Shown: positions 41,338-54,400 of the stretch, one piece after another
Numbering within the stretch: position 1 is the stretch's first letter
Layout: each line of letters starts with the position of its first letter
Source: Cardiocondyla obscurior
Lineage: Eukaryota > Arthropoda > Insecta > Hymenoptera > Formicidae
Direction of reading: 5' to 3'
Length of the DNA stretch: 64,000 nucleotides
Assembly (NCBI RefSeq): GCF_019399895.1
Contig: NC_091891.1
Coordinates: 1,116,001 to 1,180,000 of the forward strand
Position numbers and translations under genes: made by a program
The notes under the pieces: model-generated
The model's input: the letters and a program-made list of their open reading frames with translations, nothing else
Databases searched by the model: none
What the model was told of the DNA's origin: nothing

Positions 41338-42342
41338 GGGGAGGAGGAAAGAGGAAGAAAGAGATACAGACAGAAAGAGACGAAGGGGTTGCAAGTTATT
41401 TTCCTAAAAGACGAGTACATGCTTTGTTCGAGGAGGAGATAACGACAGACCGGAACGATCAAACGGAACAGGATCGATCGTAACGGCGATCGATATTGTA
41501 AGCGGTTCCCTTTCCTTCCCGCTCATGTTCGAGAGCAGCGTAAGATTCACTCGCGAAAACGGCCTCCGGGAGGATCGCGGACCTTCCGCCAGGTGATCCT
41601 TTTGTTTCTCTTCCTAAGAACATCTTCCTCCGTGTGCGTGGCGTTCTCCGTTCCCTCGCACCTCTCCAATTGATACTTGATCGCGGACATCCATCCTACC
41701 TCGACCGCCGGTCGCATCTGCGTCGGTCGCCGATAACGAGCGATTGTTCTATTCCCAAATGTCTACAGTTTTTTCATTAATTTTTTATATATATATATAT
41801 TTACTTATATTAATTTCCTTGTGGTTTTTATTATGCAATTGATTTTTTCTTCTCGCACAATCGTAATGATACATTAAAATATTAAATGCGACTTGGCGCT
41901 TAAGAAAAACTTGTTAATTTTTTTTATTTTGTAATTATTTCGGAATCTCTGATAAAAGCATCGATCTACGTTGCCATTAAGCTTTCCATGTAACGGTTAT
42001 ACACGTTCCGCTTTTTGTCGCAGCAATTGTTTCGTGCTATTACGCCGACTATTCCGAATTACGCCGCTTTTGTTACGAATTATTAATCGCTGCAGGACAC
42101 CGCTCTTGGGATCGGTCTCCTTTGTTCGCATAGTTTCGCTCGTTCTCGGGTAGACGATAATTTTCCTAACGGCCGCAATTTGTCGATTAGGAACGCGACG
42201 AGGAACTTTGGGGGAATACTTCCCTGTTGCTCTCCCCGACGGTGATGCCCATCGACAAAGGGCGGTGTACGCAAAAGCGCGACTCCGCGTATCTCGGCAA
42301 TTAAGGGTGAGCAGAGATCCACAGAAATAGTGAGTGAAGAAA

Positions 42343-42386
<44 letters not shown>

Positions 42387-42389
42387 AAA

Positions 42390-42422
<33 letters not shown>

Positions 42423-45400
42423 AGGGGGGAAGAAAAAAAAACTCGGTTCTCCATTACGCCGTCGTCGTTATCAAAGACAATAGAAAACGTGTACGTGTGT
42501 CTGTCCTACGTGAGCGACAATGCGCGTGTCCCGGGGACTTATGCATGTGATGTTTGTGCGGACGTGTTTGCGATGTGTGGGTATGCGCGTTTTATGTAAG
42601 CTCGAGGGATGTGAATAGAACGTAGGAGATGAGTTTAACTTACCGGAAGATCGTGTAGCGAGGGAGTCACTATCAAGTCCGAGTGCGCTCGGTCGCCTTT
42701 TCTCTGGAAAGAAAAAATATAAAGCGCCGTTTTAAAAGCCGTCTTGCTGGACGGTCGGTTGGCTTTCTTCCGAGACTTGCCGGCACCTAAGCGCGCGATT
42801 CACGTCCCGGTGAAATGACACGGCGGTCGTAAACCGCCGTCGGGTTAAAATGAGTTTCCTCGATTTTTTATCTCGGTGTTGATTGTACGCCGTGTGTCAG
42901 TTGCCTCTGAAGAGGCATTCATCTCGAACTTGCGAGAGAATGCGTTAGTGGATCGTAGAATTAAATTCTTTTTTTTGCGCAATCTCTACAAAAGTATTCT
43001 GATTATTTTAATTTAAAATAATTGTAAAATAAATTTTGAATAGGCACTTTGAATTTTATTTCTTTATTATAACCGCGATAAGAAATAGCGGAAATGTATT
43101 TCTGGTTGAACGGAAACGCATTATTCCGAGGTTTGAATTAATTAATTTCAGCATAATCATTGCTATTCCCATATTCCGCTTGAATTTGCATATGTTAATA
43201 TTAATAACGCGCAAATCTGATGCATATGTTTCATGTGTATTACATGCGTGTTTCCTACAAACTTTTATACCTCTTGTTATTATTTATTGCAGAGTAATTA
43301 AAGTGTTAGGAGCATTAACATTTACTTTTTCTCTCTTTCTCTTTGTCTCTCTCTCTCTCTTTCTCTCTCTTTCTTTTACTTTCTACTTTTATAAAAAAAT
43401 AAATTTTTCAAGTGCATGCTCTAATTTAACAATTCTCGACATTTAGACAGTCCAGTATCTGAACATTCCAAACCCCCTGCGGGATTAAAATAATTTATAA
43501 AGACTTACCCTGGCCATTGCTATTCGGGGTCGGTAAACGAGATCATCGAAGGCCGCTCTGTCCTTGTTGTCGACTAACTCTCTGAGCTCCGTCAGCAGCG
43601 TTAATTTCTCGTGGGTGTTCAACAGGTCGCTCAGACTGACAATCAGGTCCTCGATCGTCAACCTTCTCGTTCTGTAGTCCGCCAGGAGCTGAGAAAGCGC
43701 CGCCCTTTCGCTTCTCGCGAGGACGACCCGCGCTTTTTCCTCCACCATGGCAGCGGTGGCTGCCGAAACTGTGTGAACGCCACTCCGATGCCTCCACTCG
43801 TTCGTGCTGCTCCTTGATTTTCAGAAAGATCGATCAGAGATTAAATTGGGCGACGGTTAGGTAAAAATAACCATACGACCGCGAGATCGGAATACGAATA
43901 GATCGCAGCATTGAACTTAAACTCGGAGAAATTATCGTTTCGTTTTACTCGTGCATATATATTTGCGGCGGACTAATTCATTTTTAGCAGATATTAAATA
44001 TAAGTATATGTAAATCGCATTAAAATATAAATTGAAAATAATTTACATGAATTTTGTCCAGGATGCAACGATATGCGTGTTGGTTTTAATTACGCTGGCT
44101 TTATTCAATATTCGCGATTTAATTACCCAAGAGATTTATTATCAAATATTATTCTTATGCTATCGTGCAAGTTTTATTGTTGATTTAATTAACGTCATAT
44201 TTCGAATAATAATTTTTACGCTAATTAATATTCACGTCCGGAATAAAATCCGTCTAAGAGTTTAACGATTATATTTTTGCGTTATATGCATATTATGTAA
44301 ATGTAATGTAAGTTTTAAATAGAAATTTAACGCGAAAGAATATTATACAAGATCACGCGCAAAATATATATTAAAAGATCTTTTTGAATGTACAACTTAC
44401 GCGGGACTCGGTGGACGATGATTCCCGGGACTTTCTATAAGCAAGGGATCGTGCTCGGGATATCGGGCGGTCGGGATCACTATAGGCTGGCTGGTGGTAC
44501 ATGAATGAGGTACTTTGCCAACGTCGCGTATCAGCAGGCTCATCCTCTTGTTGGTCTTCAATATCTGAACGGCCTCGTCGTGCGTCGCTTCCTCGAAGCT
44601 CTGCCCATTCACCTCAATGATTTGATCACCCACCTGCCATCATTCGGGAGGGAGCGTTTCGTATTAGAACTTAAGTCGCGAATTAAAGCAATCGAAAAGT
44701 CGTAAATAGAAGAGAAAAACAACGTCGCGATAAAATTATTCGTTATAAATCCGAGGTAAGGAATCCAGATCTGGCGGTAAAGCCGTGATTCTCACAAGAA
44801 GCCCGGCGCGATCGGCAACGCTGTCTTTGTCGACGCCCGTCACGTAGATTCCGAGGCCGTATTCGAGGCCACCACGGATCATCAGGCCTAGAGATTGGCC
44901 GGGTTCGATGCACAGCTCAACCTTCCGCGTCCTCGGTCCATAGCGGGAATCACGGGGCGGATGAGGGGGCGGTGGGGACGCCGGGCGACCTTGGCGGTCC
45001 ATCCAGCTGCAGGACTGCGGACGACCTGACGACGACCACGCGGGGTGACCGCCCCGGCAACGAGGGTCCAAGGCGGGTCCTCGCACCGTCATGCTCAGAG
45101 TTCTGCAGGACTTGAGCATCTGTTGGAATGCGAAAAACGTTGTAGAGTATCATGGGAACGCGCGTCGAAAGGGATATAAGGGCGGGAACGAAAAATCTCT
45201 ACGAATTCTTCGAGCATCCTTGGGGTGTAGTTTTCCACGATACGGTTTAAAATACTTAAATATTACACAACTTGGAAAGAAATGTTAGGAGAGTTGTGCG
45301 AGGAGCGGAAAACGTACCTACGTAACTTTCCTGATTTTCTTTTATTCAGAAGCGACGCGTCCTGTCGAAGAACGAAAGGTAAACGTATGCAAATGCGAAG

Positions 45401-48400
45401 TAATTTTTACGAAAACGGCGTGATTTCTGACTACGAAAAGAGATCGAGGAAACGATGAAAGCAGGCGCAACGGTTTAATGTCGGTTTCTTGCGAAAGCAC
45501 GCGGTGGGGGTGTAGCTAATGAAGAATAGCACGGCGTTCGTAGTAAGCTGTTTATAGGCAAAATAGATCGAGTTAACGAAGAGAGACCAACGAAGACGTG
45601 TTTCGCGGCGGTGTGACGCCGCTCGGCAACCAGCAGGATATCGATCCCTGCCAGAGCCCGTGACGTCACATCCTACCCTATCCTTGACCCAGCCCGAATC
45701 GCGACGTTCCTAGGATCCCGCGGCTTCCTTTCGCAAGACGCGAGTCTCCCATGGCACTTCGATATGTGCCCTTCTCACGCCGCGACGGAATGAACACGGA
45801 AAAGGACAATTTTCCCCTTCGCGCTCGTAATACCGGAAGCCGTTGTAGTAAGAAGACATAAAAATGCCGTCCCATTCCTTGCGACGATGGCGGAATCGCA
45901 TTTGGTAAATGCACTCGCCGCGGCCCGATGTCGGAGATGCGCCTTCCGGGAGGTATCGTAACGTAAACCGTGTTTTCTCCATTTGACTTTCTGCCTTCTG
46001 CCTCTCGAATGCATCGCGCAAATTCGACATACTGTTTTACATGCGAGAGACATTCGCAAATAGAACTTGCGAAATTTCGCTCGAGCGGGCAATTGGAGCT
46101 CGCTTTATTAACTTTTCCTCTTCTGACTTCTCGTCGCTTTCCGCGCTTAATTTAATTTCGACGAATTTATTCGCTTGTTTGTCTCGCCTTTTTTACTGGC
46201 CGATAAAGTACAATATAAAATTATCGTTTCTCAGCTTGTCGTTAAATTTTTCTCAATTAGCGTGCAGTAATTTCAATTTGCGAAGTTATATATTTATTTT
46301 GTTTCTACGTATTATTTCGTTACCGCTAAACTCTCCAAGCACTTGAACAGTTCCGTCACGCAGGAGCGTCATTTTTCAAGCTCCTCTCTAACGTTCGATA
46401 TTGCAGATCGCTTTTACGTTTCTATCTACATCCCGGAAGAGCCCCATATCCGTTCACTTACGACAACAGGTCTTACCGCGTTGCGTTGTGCAACGCATAC
46501 ACGAAAGAGGGAGGAATTAATACCAGATCTGTCGAGAACAGAGCGATAGCTCGGGAGCAGTCCGCTTGCGAATCATTCCGTGATTAATGTACATATCTGC
46601 GCGCAACCGATAAAATAATTATCGATTAAAATAATTCATCGAAGCCGAAACATTGAAGCCGACAAGCCCAGCCGGGACTATCGCTGTCGTTGCTATTTTC
46701 CGCACCGTGTGTTCGCTGCGAGAGACTCGCGTGCCGTCATATTTTTGACGGCCATCCGGAAGCGGTAATCCGCGAGCGGTTCGTGAGTTGCGACACCGTC
46801 CGGCGGATATCGCTCTGGTCGCTTTTGCCGACGAAATCGTTTTCTGGGTCAGCCGGGATCGACCCTCGTCGCGTGTCTTTTCGCTGTCGATGATAAATTG
46901 GGAGAAATATAGTCTGCGACGTTCTGGAGAGTCGACTTTTATCGACAGTTATCGCGAAAGTTTGTTTTTCCAAGTCTCCAGCTGGGGGAGATCAATTATT
47001 GCGAGATGGAAGTTGCGCTTTATAAAACAGAAAATCGATTTAGAATTCTACATTTGAAATTACGTTGAGATTTATCGTTAATTATTTATCGATCGGCAAC
47101 AGCACTTTGTGACTTCGCATCTACATTTTGCGATATAAATTAAGAAGATAGAATATATTCGGTATATGTATATTTAAATGTATTGTCTTATACGAGAAGA
47201 ATTTTGCTAAAGGAAATTCTGCAAATTCTTGGAAGACTCTTTTCTTTAATTGTTATAATACGCGCGTGTAATAATTTTAGAAAAGAGCTCCTCCAAGTAT
47301 TCGTAGAATTTTCTTGCCAAAATTTAATTAAATTCTTGCAAAATTGAAAATAGAAATATGAAATTTGAGATATTCAAATTGCAAAGAACACAGAGAGAAA
47401 ATTCATAAGAGACATATTTGTATAATTAATCACATATTAGATTTCTGCACGTGCTAATTGAAATTAATTCAAGTTTCGCGTAGAACCGGCGCGTTGATAA
47501 CAATCAAGCCGTAAACTTTTTTTCTTTATGAAATAATCAGCAGCCAGAGAATGTCGCGAATTTTATAACGTCGTGTATAATGAAGTTTTGCATAATTAAA
47601 ATTTCCCAAAGAGACCTCAACGTTCGGCGCGGTGGGCGACCGCGTCCGGCTATCGGTTGCCCTTTTTCCCTTTCGAAGGAAAGCGGCCGCATCCGCGGAA
47701 GCCTCGTGTATTATGTAAAGAGAATAAATGACGGAGAAGTTCGCCGGAGGGCGTCGGAACGCTTGGCGCCGCAACGTCGCTTTCACCCTTGTCGTCAACG
47801 ACGTCGTCGTCATTCGAGAATAGGGGCAAGGGGGGGTGGAAGCGGTGGAACGTATTGTTTGCGCAGCACCACGCGTCTCGATGTACGCTTCTTGGGTCTC
47901 TTTGACGAGCCGTTACGAGATAACGAGTTCCGCCGCCACCGTTATCCTTTACAGCCTCTTACGACGGCAGACGCCGAGCAATTTAATCCTGTTTAGTGAC
48001 CGGTGCCAGACAGAACGAACTTTCGCTCACCCCCAAGTTGTTTTGAAAATTGCTCTGAAATTTCGCGGGCAGTGTCGGAAAGAAATTTCGAAGTGAAATC
48101 ACCACTTTGGAGAATTTAATATCGATACTTATTTAGCGGTAACGCATTTTCTTTTGTTAAGATTTTTTTTTTTTATTTCGCGGTGTACATTATTACGCGA
48201 GGTGCTTCGAAGTGAGTTAGGAATGAATGTTTCTCTGAAATTATTGATACTGGCGGTGCACTTGTATTTTTTAATTAAAAACAAGCTTGTATGCGTGTCA
48301 CGAATCGAAGTCATTCTATATCGCACTCGCCGCAAATATAGAAAGGCGCGTTTCACGTCAGTTTTCGTGAAGGATGTAGATCGTTTTCACGTATGTCACG

Positions 48401-51400
48401 CGGATATTAGTTTTCTTATTCAGCTGTCACGGGCGTGTGAGGTATTTTGCTGAATAAAAGATGACACCAGCGATCCCAGAAGATTCGTCGAGATGGGCAT
48501 GATCAAAGTTGAATCGAAATGAGATATCGATAAAAATGTGACATTGGAAAAACGAAAGAAACATATTAGCATATTATTCTCTTTAGTCGCTATGCTCCAT
48601 CTTCGAAACACTTAATATAATTGAGAGCCTTCAAATTGTCGCACAACGGAATTTGAAAATTATTTCAAGAACAATTGCAAGGCGTGCACGTTTCGAAAAA
48701 TGTATAAAAAAAAAAAAAAAATTAGCGCGTAAGTGGGATGAAGAAGAAAAAGGGGGGAGCGAATTGAAAGATAGATTAGCAGAATATTTGCTCAATATTT
48801 TTAAATCGCACGTAAAGTTCACTCGGGGTATAGAGTCGATCGATAGAACTCAGTAAGAAAGCACGTATCGTAGGAGATGCGAAGAAGGGTAATCAGGATG
48901 GATATAGATCGCCACGACCCATTCGCTCACCCTCCCGTGACAGCAATTTTTCCGGAATATCATCGGCCTAAGTCTCTAGAACTCGACCTATATCTTTGCT
49001 TTCGTTTTACGATCGATTCGCGCAATTCCTTAGCGTTTTCTCACGTTCCACACGTGGAAAATTGCGGAGCGCCTTGCAAACGAAATAAATAAAACACTCG
49101 ATAAAGCGAATTCACAATCTTCGTATTTAAAATATATAAACCAAGAGAAACATATAGAGGAAAGAAATGGAGTAGAGATTCTTTTTCTCTGTAGTAGCAA
49201 TAAGAATTTCACGAAAACTGTTCCCCCCATTCCAAATTTTATAAGTAAATCTCGCAGTTGTTATTTTTAAAAATTATGTCCTGCCAAAATGTTGACAATT
49301 TTCTAAAATTCAGCAATTTAAATATTTTATTAATTAAGCTCAGCGTTGAAGTTCATATTTAAAAGTCGAATATTCGACGTTCGATACCGAGTACGGTGAC
49401 GTACTTTGACAATCAAATTGGCGGATTGCGCGAAGAATAGAAAAGAGAACCGTTGTACGAGGTGAGTCGATCGAGAAGCAGCAGCGAGTAATCTCTCCGG
49501 TGCAAACAATTCCGACTGTCTTCCGTATAATATATATAGTATATATAGCTACATATTTCCGATGTGTTCTGGAGAGGTTCGAAACAAAAGGCTGCCAAGA
49601 ATTCGCGATACTCCTGGGGTTCGCCGAGACGCAAAGCACGTTGAAGATCTTTACGAGATGACATCTCGCGAAATGTTAAAAAGTTGCGCCGAGGGTCATT
49701 AATCATTTCTGGACAGCGAATTTTTTATTTCGACGAGTCAAAATAGGTCCTCGCGTTTAATCAACTTTCAATTTCAGCCCTCAAATTGATTCCCGCGTTT
49801 GTTCGATATTCTATTACGGGTATTACAAAACTGCGGCAAGTCGATTCAGAAATATCCCGAGTGGAAATTTATCTAGCTATTCTGATTTTGCAGCTAGTGG
49901 TTAGATCGCGAAGATTAAATATATTTTTTAACCAGTGACTAACTTGGTGCTAGCTATAAATTATAAAAAAGTATTTATTATTTAGTGATTGTCTTCAAAA
50001 AATAAATTTGTTATTAAAAAAAAAAAAAAAAAAGAACAAAATTTGTCTATCGATCATCTAGTCACTGTCCAGCGTGGATCATGTATCTAAATACATAGAT
50101 ATCTAAACGTTTTTCGCCGCGTACTTGTTTCCTGTTGTGTGCTTATTAGATGATTATTAAGTAACGGTGGGAATCAATTTCCACTCAGGATATCGCGAGA
50201 TTGACTATCCCGGCATTTTCGCTAACGGCGCTAATTTAAGCGCCGGGAACTTCCGCGACTTTATCGCGTTAAAGTGCAAAGCTCAGTCTCCAGTTTGAAA
50301 TCGTTCAATTTTGGATTCGAGCGTCGAAACGACGTGGTGTATTCGAGCCGTTTTAATCCTCCTGCTCGGTGGCGTCGTCTTACACGACACTCGCGAGAGA
50401 AATAGAATGACAAGCGGGATGGGGAAGACGCTTAATTTTACATACGCGAATATATCCGCTTAGTGTTTGCTACTCCAAGCGAGTGTCAAGCGTATTAACC
50501 AGGCAATGATATTCCCTTGAACCGTTTACCCTGCGGATCAAAAGGGCATCCTTCAACTTGACGGCATACAACGTGCGTGATTTACGAGGAAATAGAAAGA
50601 TTGGAAATATTTGACAAGAACTGTATTTATTTCTACAGCATTTTATAATTCATACGATACAAAGAATTTAAGAATGCATTTTGTGCAACGGTCGTATATT
50701 AAAAGCAATTTATTAACAGAATCTCATTAAATTTTCTCGACACTTTTTTTTTTCGCTGATTAAAGACGATTATAAAAATTTATAAGAGATTGCAAGATTA
50801 TTTACGATAGAATAAATAATCGCAAAGTAACCCGGGCGATGAAAGAGACACGCTGATAAATGGACAAGTGATGGTAGACATGAGGGCTGACAAGAAAATA
50901 GCTGATCTTAAGAACGGACCATCCTCTGGTTATTTGTGCGCAGATTTAGGAATGCTTCACGTTTAACCCTAGTTTTTTTTAATCCTGTTGAAAGCCGGAG
51001 CTAACGCGCCGAGAATTGACGAGGCGTCTCGTAAGGTCAATCGTAAATAACAAATGCATTCGATTACTTAAGCGGAAACTCAGATTTCGTTAAAACTCTT
51101 AATTGGAATGACCCTAATTATCCGCTTTTGCTCTCGTTCTCGACTTGGGTGAAAAAAAAAAAAAAAATCTAATCACGCATTGAGATGGCAGACGAAGAGT
51201 TCGCGATCCCAAATAATAATCGTGGAACAAAATTCCATAATTTATTCTGCCCTTTGAGCCAATTTAAACTTTTATTCGGATTCGAATTATAAATTCGAAG
51301 ATCAAATTGTGGATTATATATTTCGAGACTCTTGAAACCTAATTACTCGGTACCGCCTTATTGTCAATTGGGAATTAAAAACCTCGATCTTAAGACTTTA

Positions 51401-54400
51401 TGAAATTTAAATAGCACTTATTTATCTAACTTAACGATGAACTTTCGGAATCAGGTTTTCTCTAATGAATATTCTGTAATACATTTGTTAAATGTTTAGT
51501 TTCAACGCGATAAATTCTTGATAATTAAATCCTATAAAGTTAATGATAATTAAATTAAGCCCGTATATTATTTCACGTACTTATTCAAATTAAGATTTAA
51601 TTTTAATAAAATACCACAGTTTCGCGCGACTACATTTTAAAATAAATCTGACGAAAGAAGAATCGATAAGAGGGAACGAAGTAACGCGTTACGATCTCTT
51701 GTGCTTTAGAACGGCGTTACTTTCTCGTTCGTATTGCCGAGCTAACAAGATCGAGTTTCCGGGAGAAGAGTAAGCGCTAATGGAACTGCCAGAATTAAAA
51801 GATATTGTGGCCGACATTGAGAAGTCGAAGGAAGAGGGAGGGGGGGGAGGTGGTAAGGGTGCCGCGGTAAGTAAGAAAAGTTGGACTTACTTTGAGAGCT
51901 TCCTCGTGGGTTACCGCGCGAAAGGGCGTGCCGTTTACCTCCAGGATTGTGTCTCCTGGCCTCAGTCCAGCGCGTTCAGCCACCGAGCCTTCCTCTACCC
52001 TCGAGATGTAGACACCCACCCCTGTAAACAATTTTCAGACTTTCCATCAGGTCTGTAAGCCCGTCTCCGTCGCTCGATTCACGATCGGTGCGAGCTAAAA
52101 TTTTCCGCCCATGACGCGAGTCGCCCGAACGAATTTCGCGAGGCGATTCTCCTCGCTCGCCTTCTCTTTCCTTTGACTGATTCGGTTAACACGAAAAAGA
52201 TTTTAGTGAGAAAATGAGCGTAAATTCCTACGACGCGCGAATAATATTTTAGAAGCTTTTTAAAGAAAATTATTTGTATAAATGATGTAGTATAAAATTT
52301 TTGTTGTACTAAATGTAATTAATGACAGATAAATCTCATTAATATTTGCGTAAAGTAATATGAAACGTCTTAGAACGTGTAAATGATATTTAGTAACGAA
52401 ATTATTATATGAAGACATATTACCGCGAAATTTTTCTCAAATGTCGGCATAAATTGCTCTAAAAATAATTTAATAAGACGAAAGTGACCTGTTGGCTGGC
52501 ATGTGACAAGCGAAGTTGAACTTTTGGCAAACTTCCTCGGTGTACTTGTTGAACGGGACGTAATAAACGCCATGGGCGGAAATATCATGATAAATAAGAG
52601 AGAAAAATGAAAAACAAAGTATATACGAATGCATTTCAAAGTGAATATCGATAAACGATAGGTGAGTGTCTCCATGTAACACGATGCATATGTGTGTAAG
52701 TGTGTTCATGACAGAGAAAGAGATGCATGCACAGATTTTTCGAAGAATCGAGAGGAAGTGCGATCGCGTTGCATGATGTGCTTGCATATGCCGTGGTACA
52801 TCGATATACTGCGTATTGCATGGACGCGGGTGTGGGTGCGCGCATAGTCTGCAAAGTATTTTTTTTATCCGTCCGTTAAAAAAAAAAAAAAAAGAAAATA
52901 AAGCGATATTCGATACGCAGTTGAGAGAAACTTTGAGTCTGGACCGCAGATTACTCATGAATTTTTAAACGATATTCGTACGCGAGGGCAATGAAAAATC
53001 TATTCTGTCAGGTAGAAAGTAGAGAGAAAGAACGTTTTTCTGGAGCAAAATAAAAGCGAGACTTATCAAGTTTGATTAATCTCGAGTTTGAGACGTTAAT
53101 TCTCTTTGTAACATAATATCACGGGAAAGTTATCATATATCTGCGTTTATGACTTTTAATTTACGTTCTTCCTGATTGAAAGTTTTATTCGCGACAAAAT
53201 ATTTCAATGCTTAAAAAAAAATTCTTTTACGTACATTGAATAATAACCTTCTTTACGGAGATAAATGTTATTTAAATAGAAATTTTTGCGTGCCAAAATG
53301 AAAAATATATCCGAGTCTTTTTATATTTTGTGTGAACATTTGAGTGACTTTTTGAAGACTTACTTTTGGTGAATTACAATAATAGAAAACAACATTCAAC
53401 AGCGTGTGCGTGTGCGTCCATGGTTATGATTTGTGGCGAAGCAAGAGGAAACGTGATGACACATCGAATAGCACGCTCAAACTGCGTTTATGCAGTTCAT
53501 GCGGCGCAGTTCATCGCGTGTTTGTGCCGAGAGCAGATTATCGTCGAATTCGACGTTAACATAATTTTTTAAGCAACACGAAAAAATAAAAAAAAAATTA
53601 AATAAAAACAAATCTAACGTAGAGACGAAAATAGTCGACGCGTAATTATTTTTCGTACCACCGTGATGATATTTGAAGAGATTCAATCGTAAATGTTTTA
53701 CAAACGTTTATTTGCTATCGAATTTCAATATTAAATATAAGATATTTTGCGTAAATAAATTTTTCACGATTATTTTCCTTTGCGTCTTTTTTTTTTATTT
53801 TTTTTACAATTACAATTGACTTCTGTTCGTCAAAGTTTTAATGCCTGGCAGCAATATACAAATTCAATATGGCAAAAAATTACGATAGTTTTTAAATTTT
53901 TGTTGGTAAACGTTTCGATAATTACACGTAAATTGAATACTTTTAATTGTACGATATTTGAAGTAGAGAAAATGTTTGGTCTTACTCGATTTAATCGCAC
54001 TAAATTAGCGAATTAAATTTAAAAGCTCGATACTGTTCTGTTATCCTGAACATTGCGTTTTACGTGGAGCTTTGTGATTTGCGGCTGTGTGTGCGAGAGT
54101 AAACTTTCCTCTATGCACTCATACGCTCACTACACGCATATGCAATTGTACATTCATGCAACGAGCTGTCGGCGTGCCAAGTCTAGAGAGGAAGTAGCTT
54201 TCTGACAGATACTCGTGGTGCGACGGCGTTATAAACCCTCCTTTCTCTCGTTGAGTTACCTGACTGCGCTTCTGGTACAGCGAAACAGAAAATAAGAATG
54301 ACACAACGCAAGTTGGCTTATTCTCGATCTCAGCCGGTTGCTCGCGGACGATGGCGAAATCCCCAGGAAGTCCTCCGTCGAAAATTTAACGAGCTTCCTT

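Larger units (their letters stand above)
38902..42643 (-). other. dysc: dysc intron 7
   Basis: 3.7 kb with a (CGTGA)5 tract at 40293-40319, a compound GATA/GA microsatellite at 41260-41332 and a GA tract at 42351-42422. No exon was supported. Confidence 0.7.

Noticed and set aside
41160..41462. Minus-strand frame with long Ser-Leu runs
   Set aside because: Translation of the GATA/GA microsatellite, not a protein.
42083..42599. Frames with Ser-Leu or Arg-Glu runs on both strands
   Set aside because: Translations of the GA microsatellite at 42351-42422.
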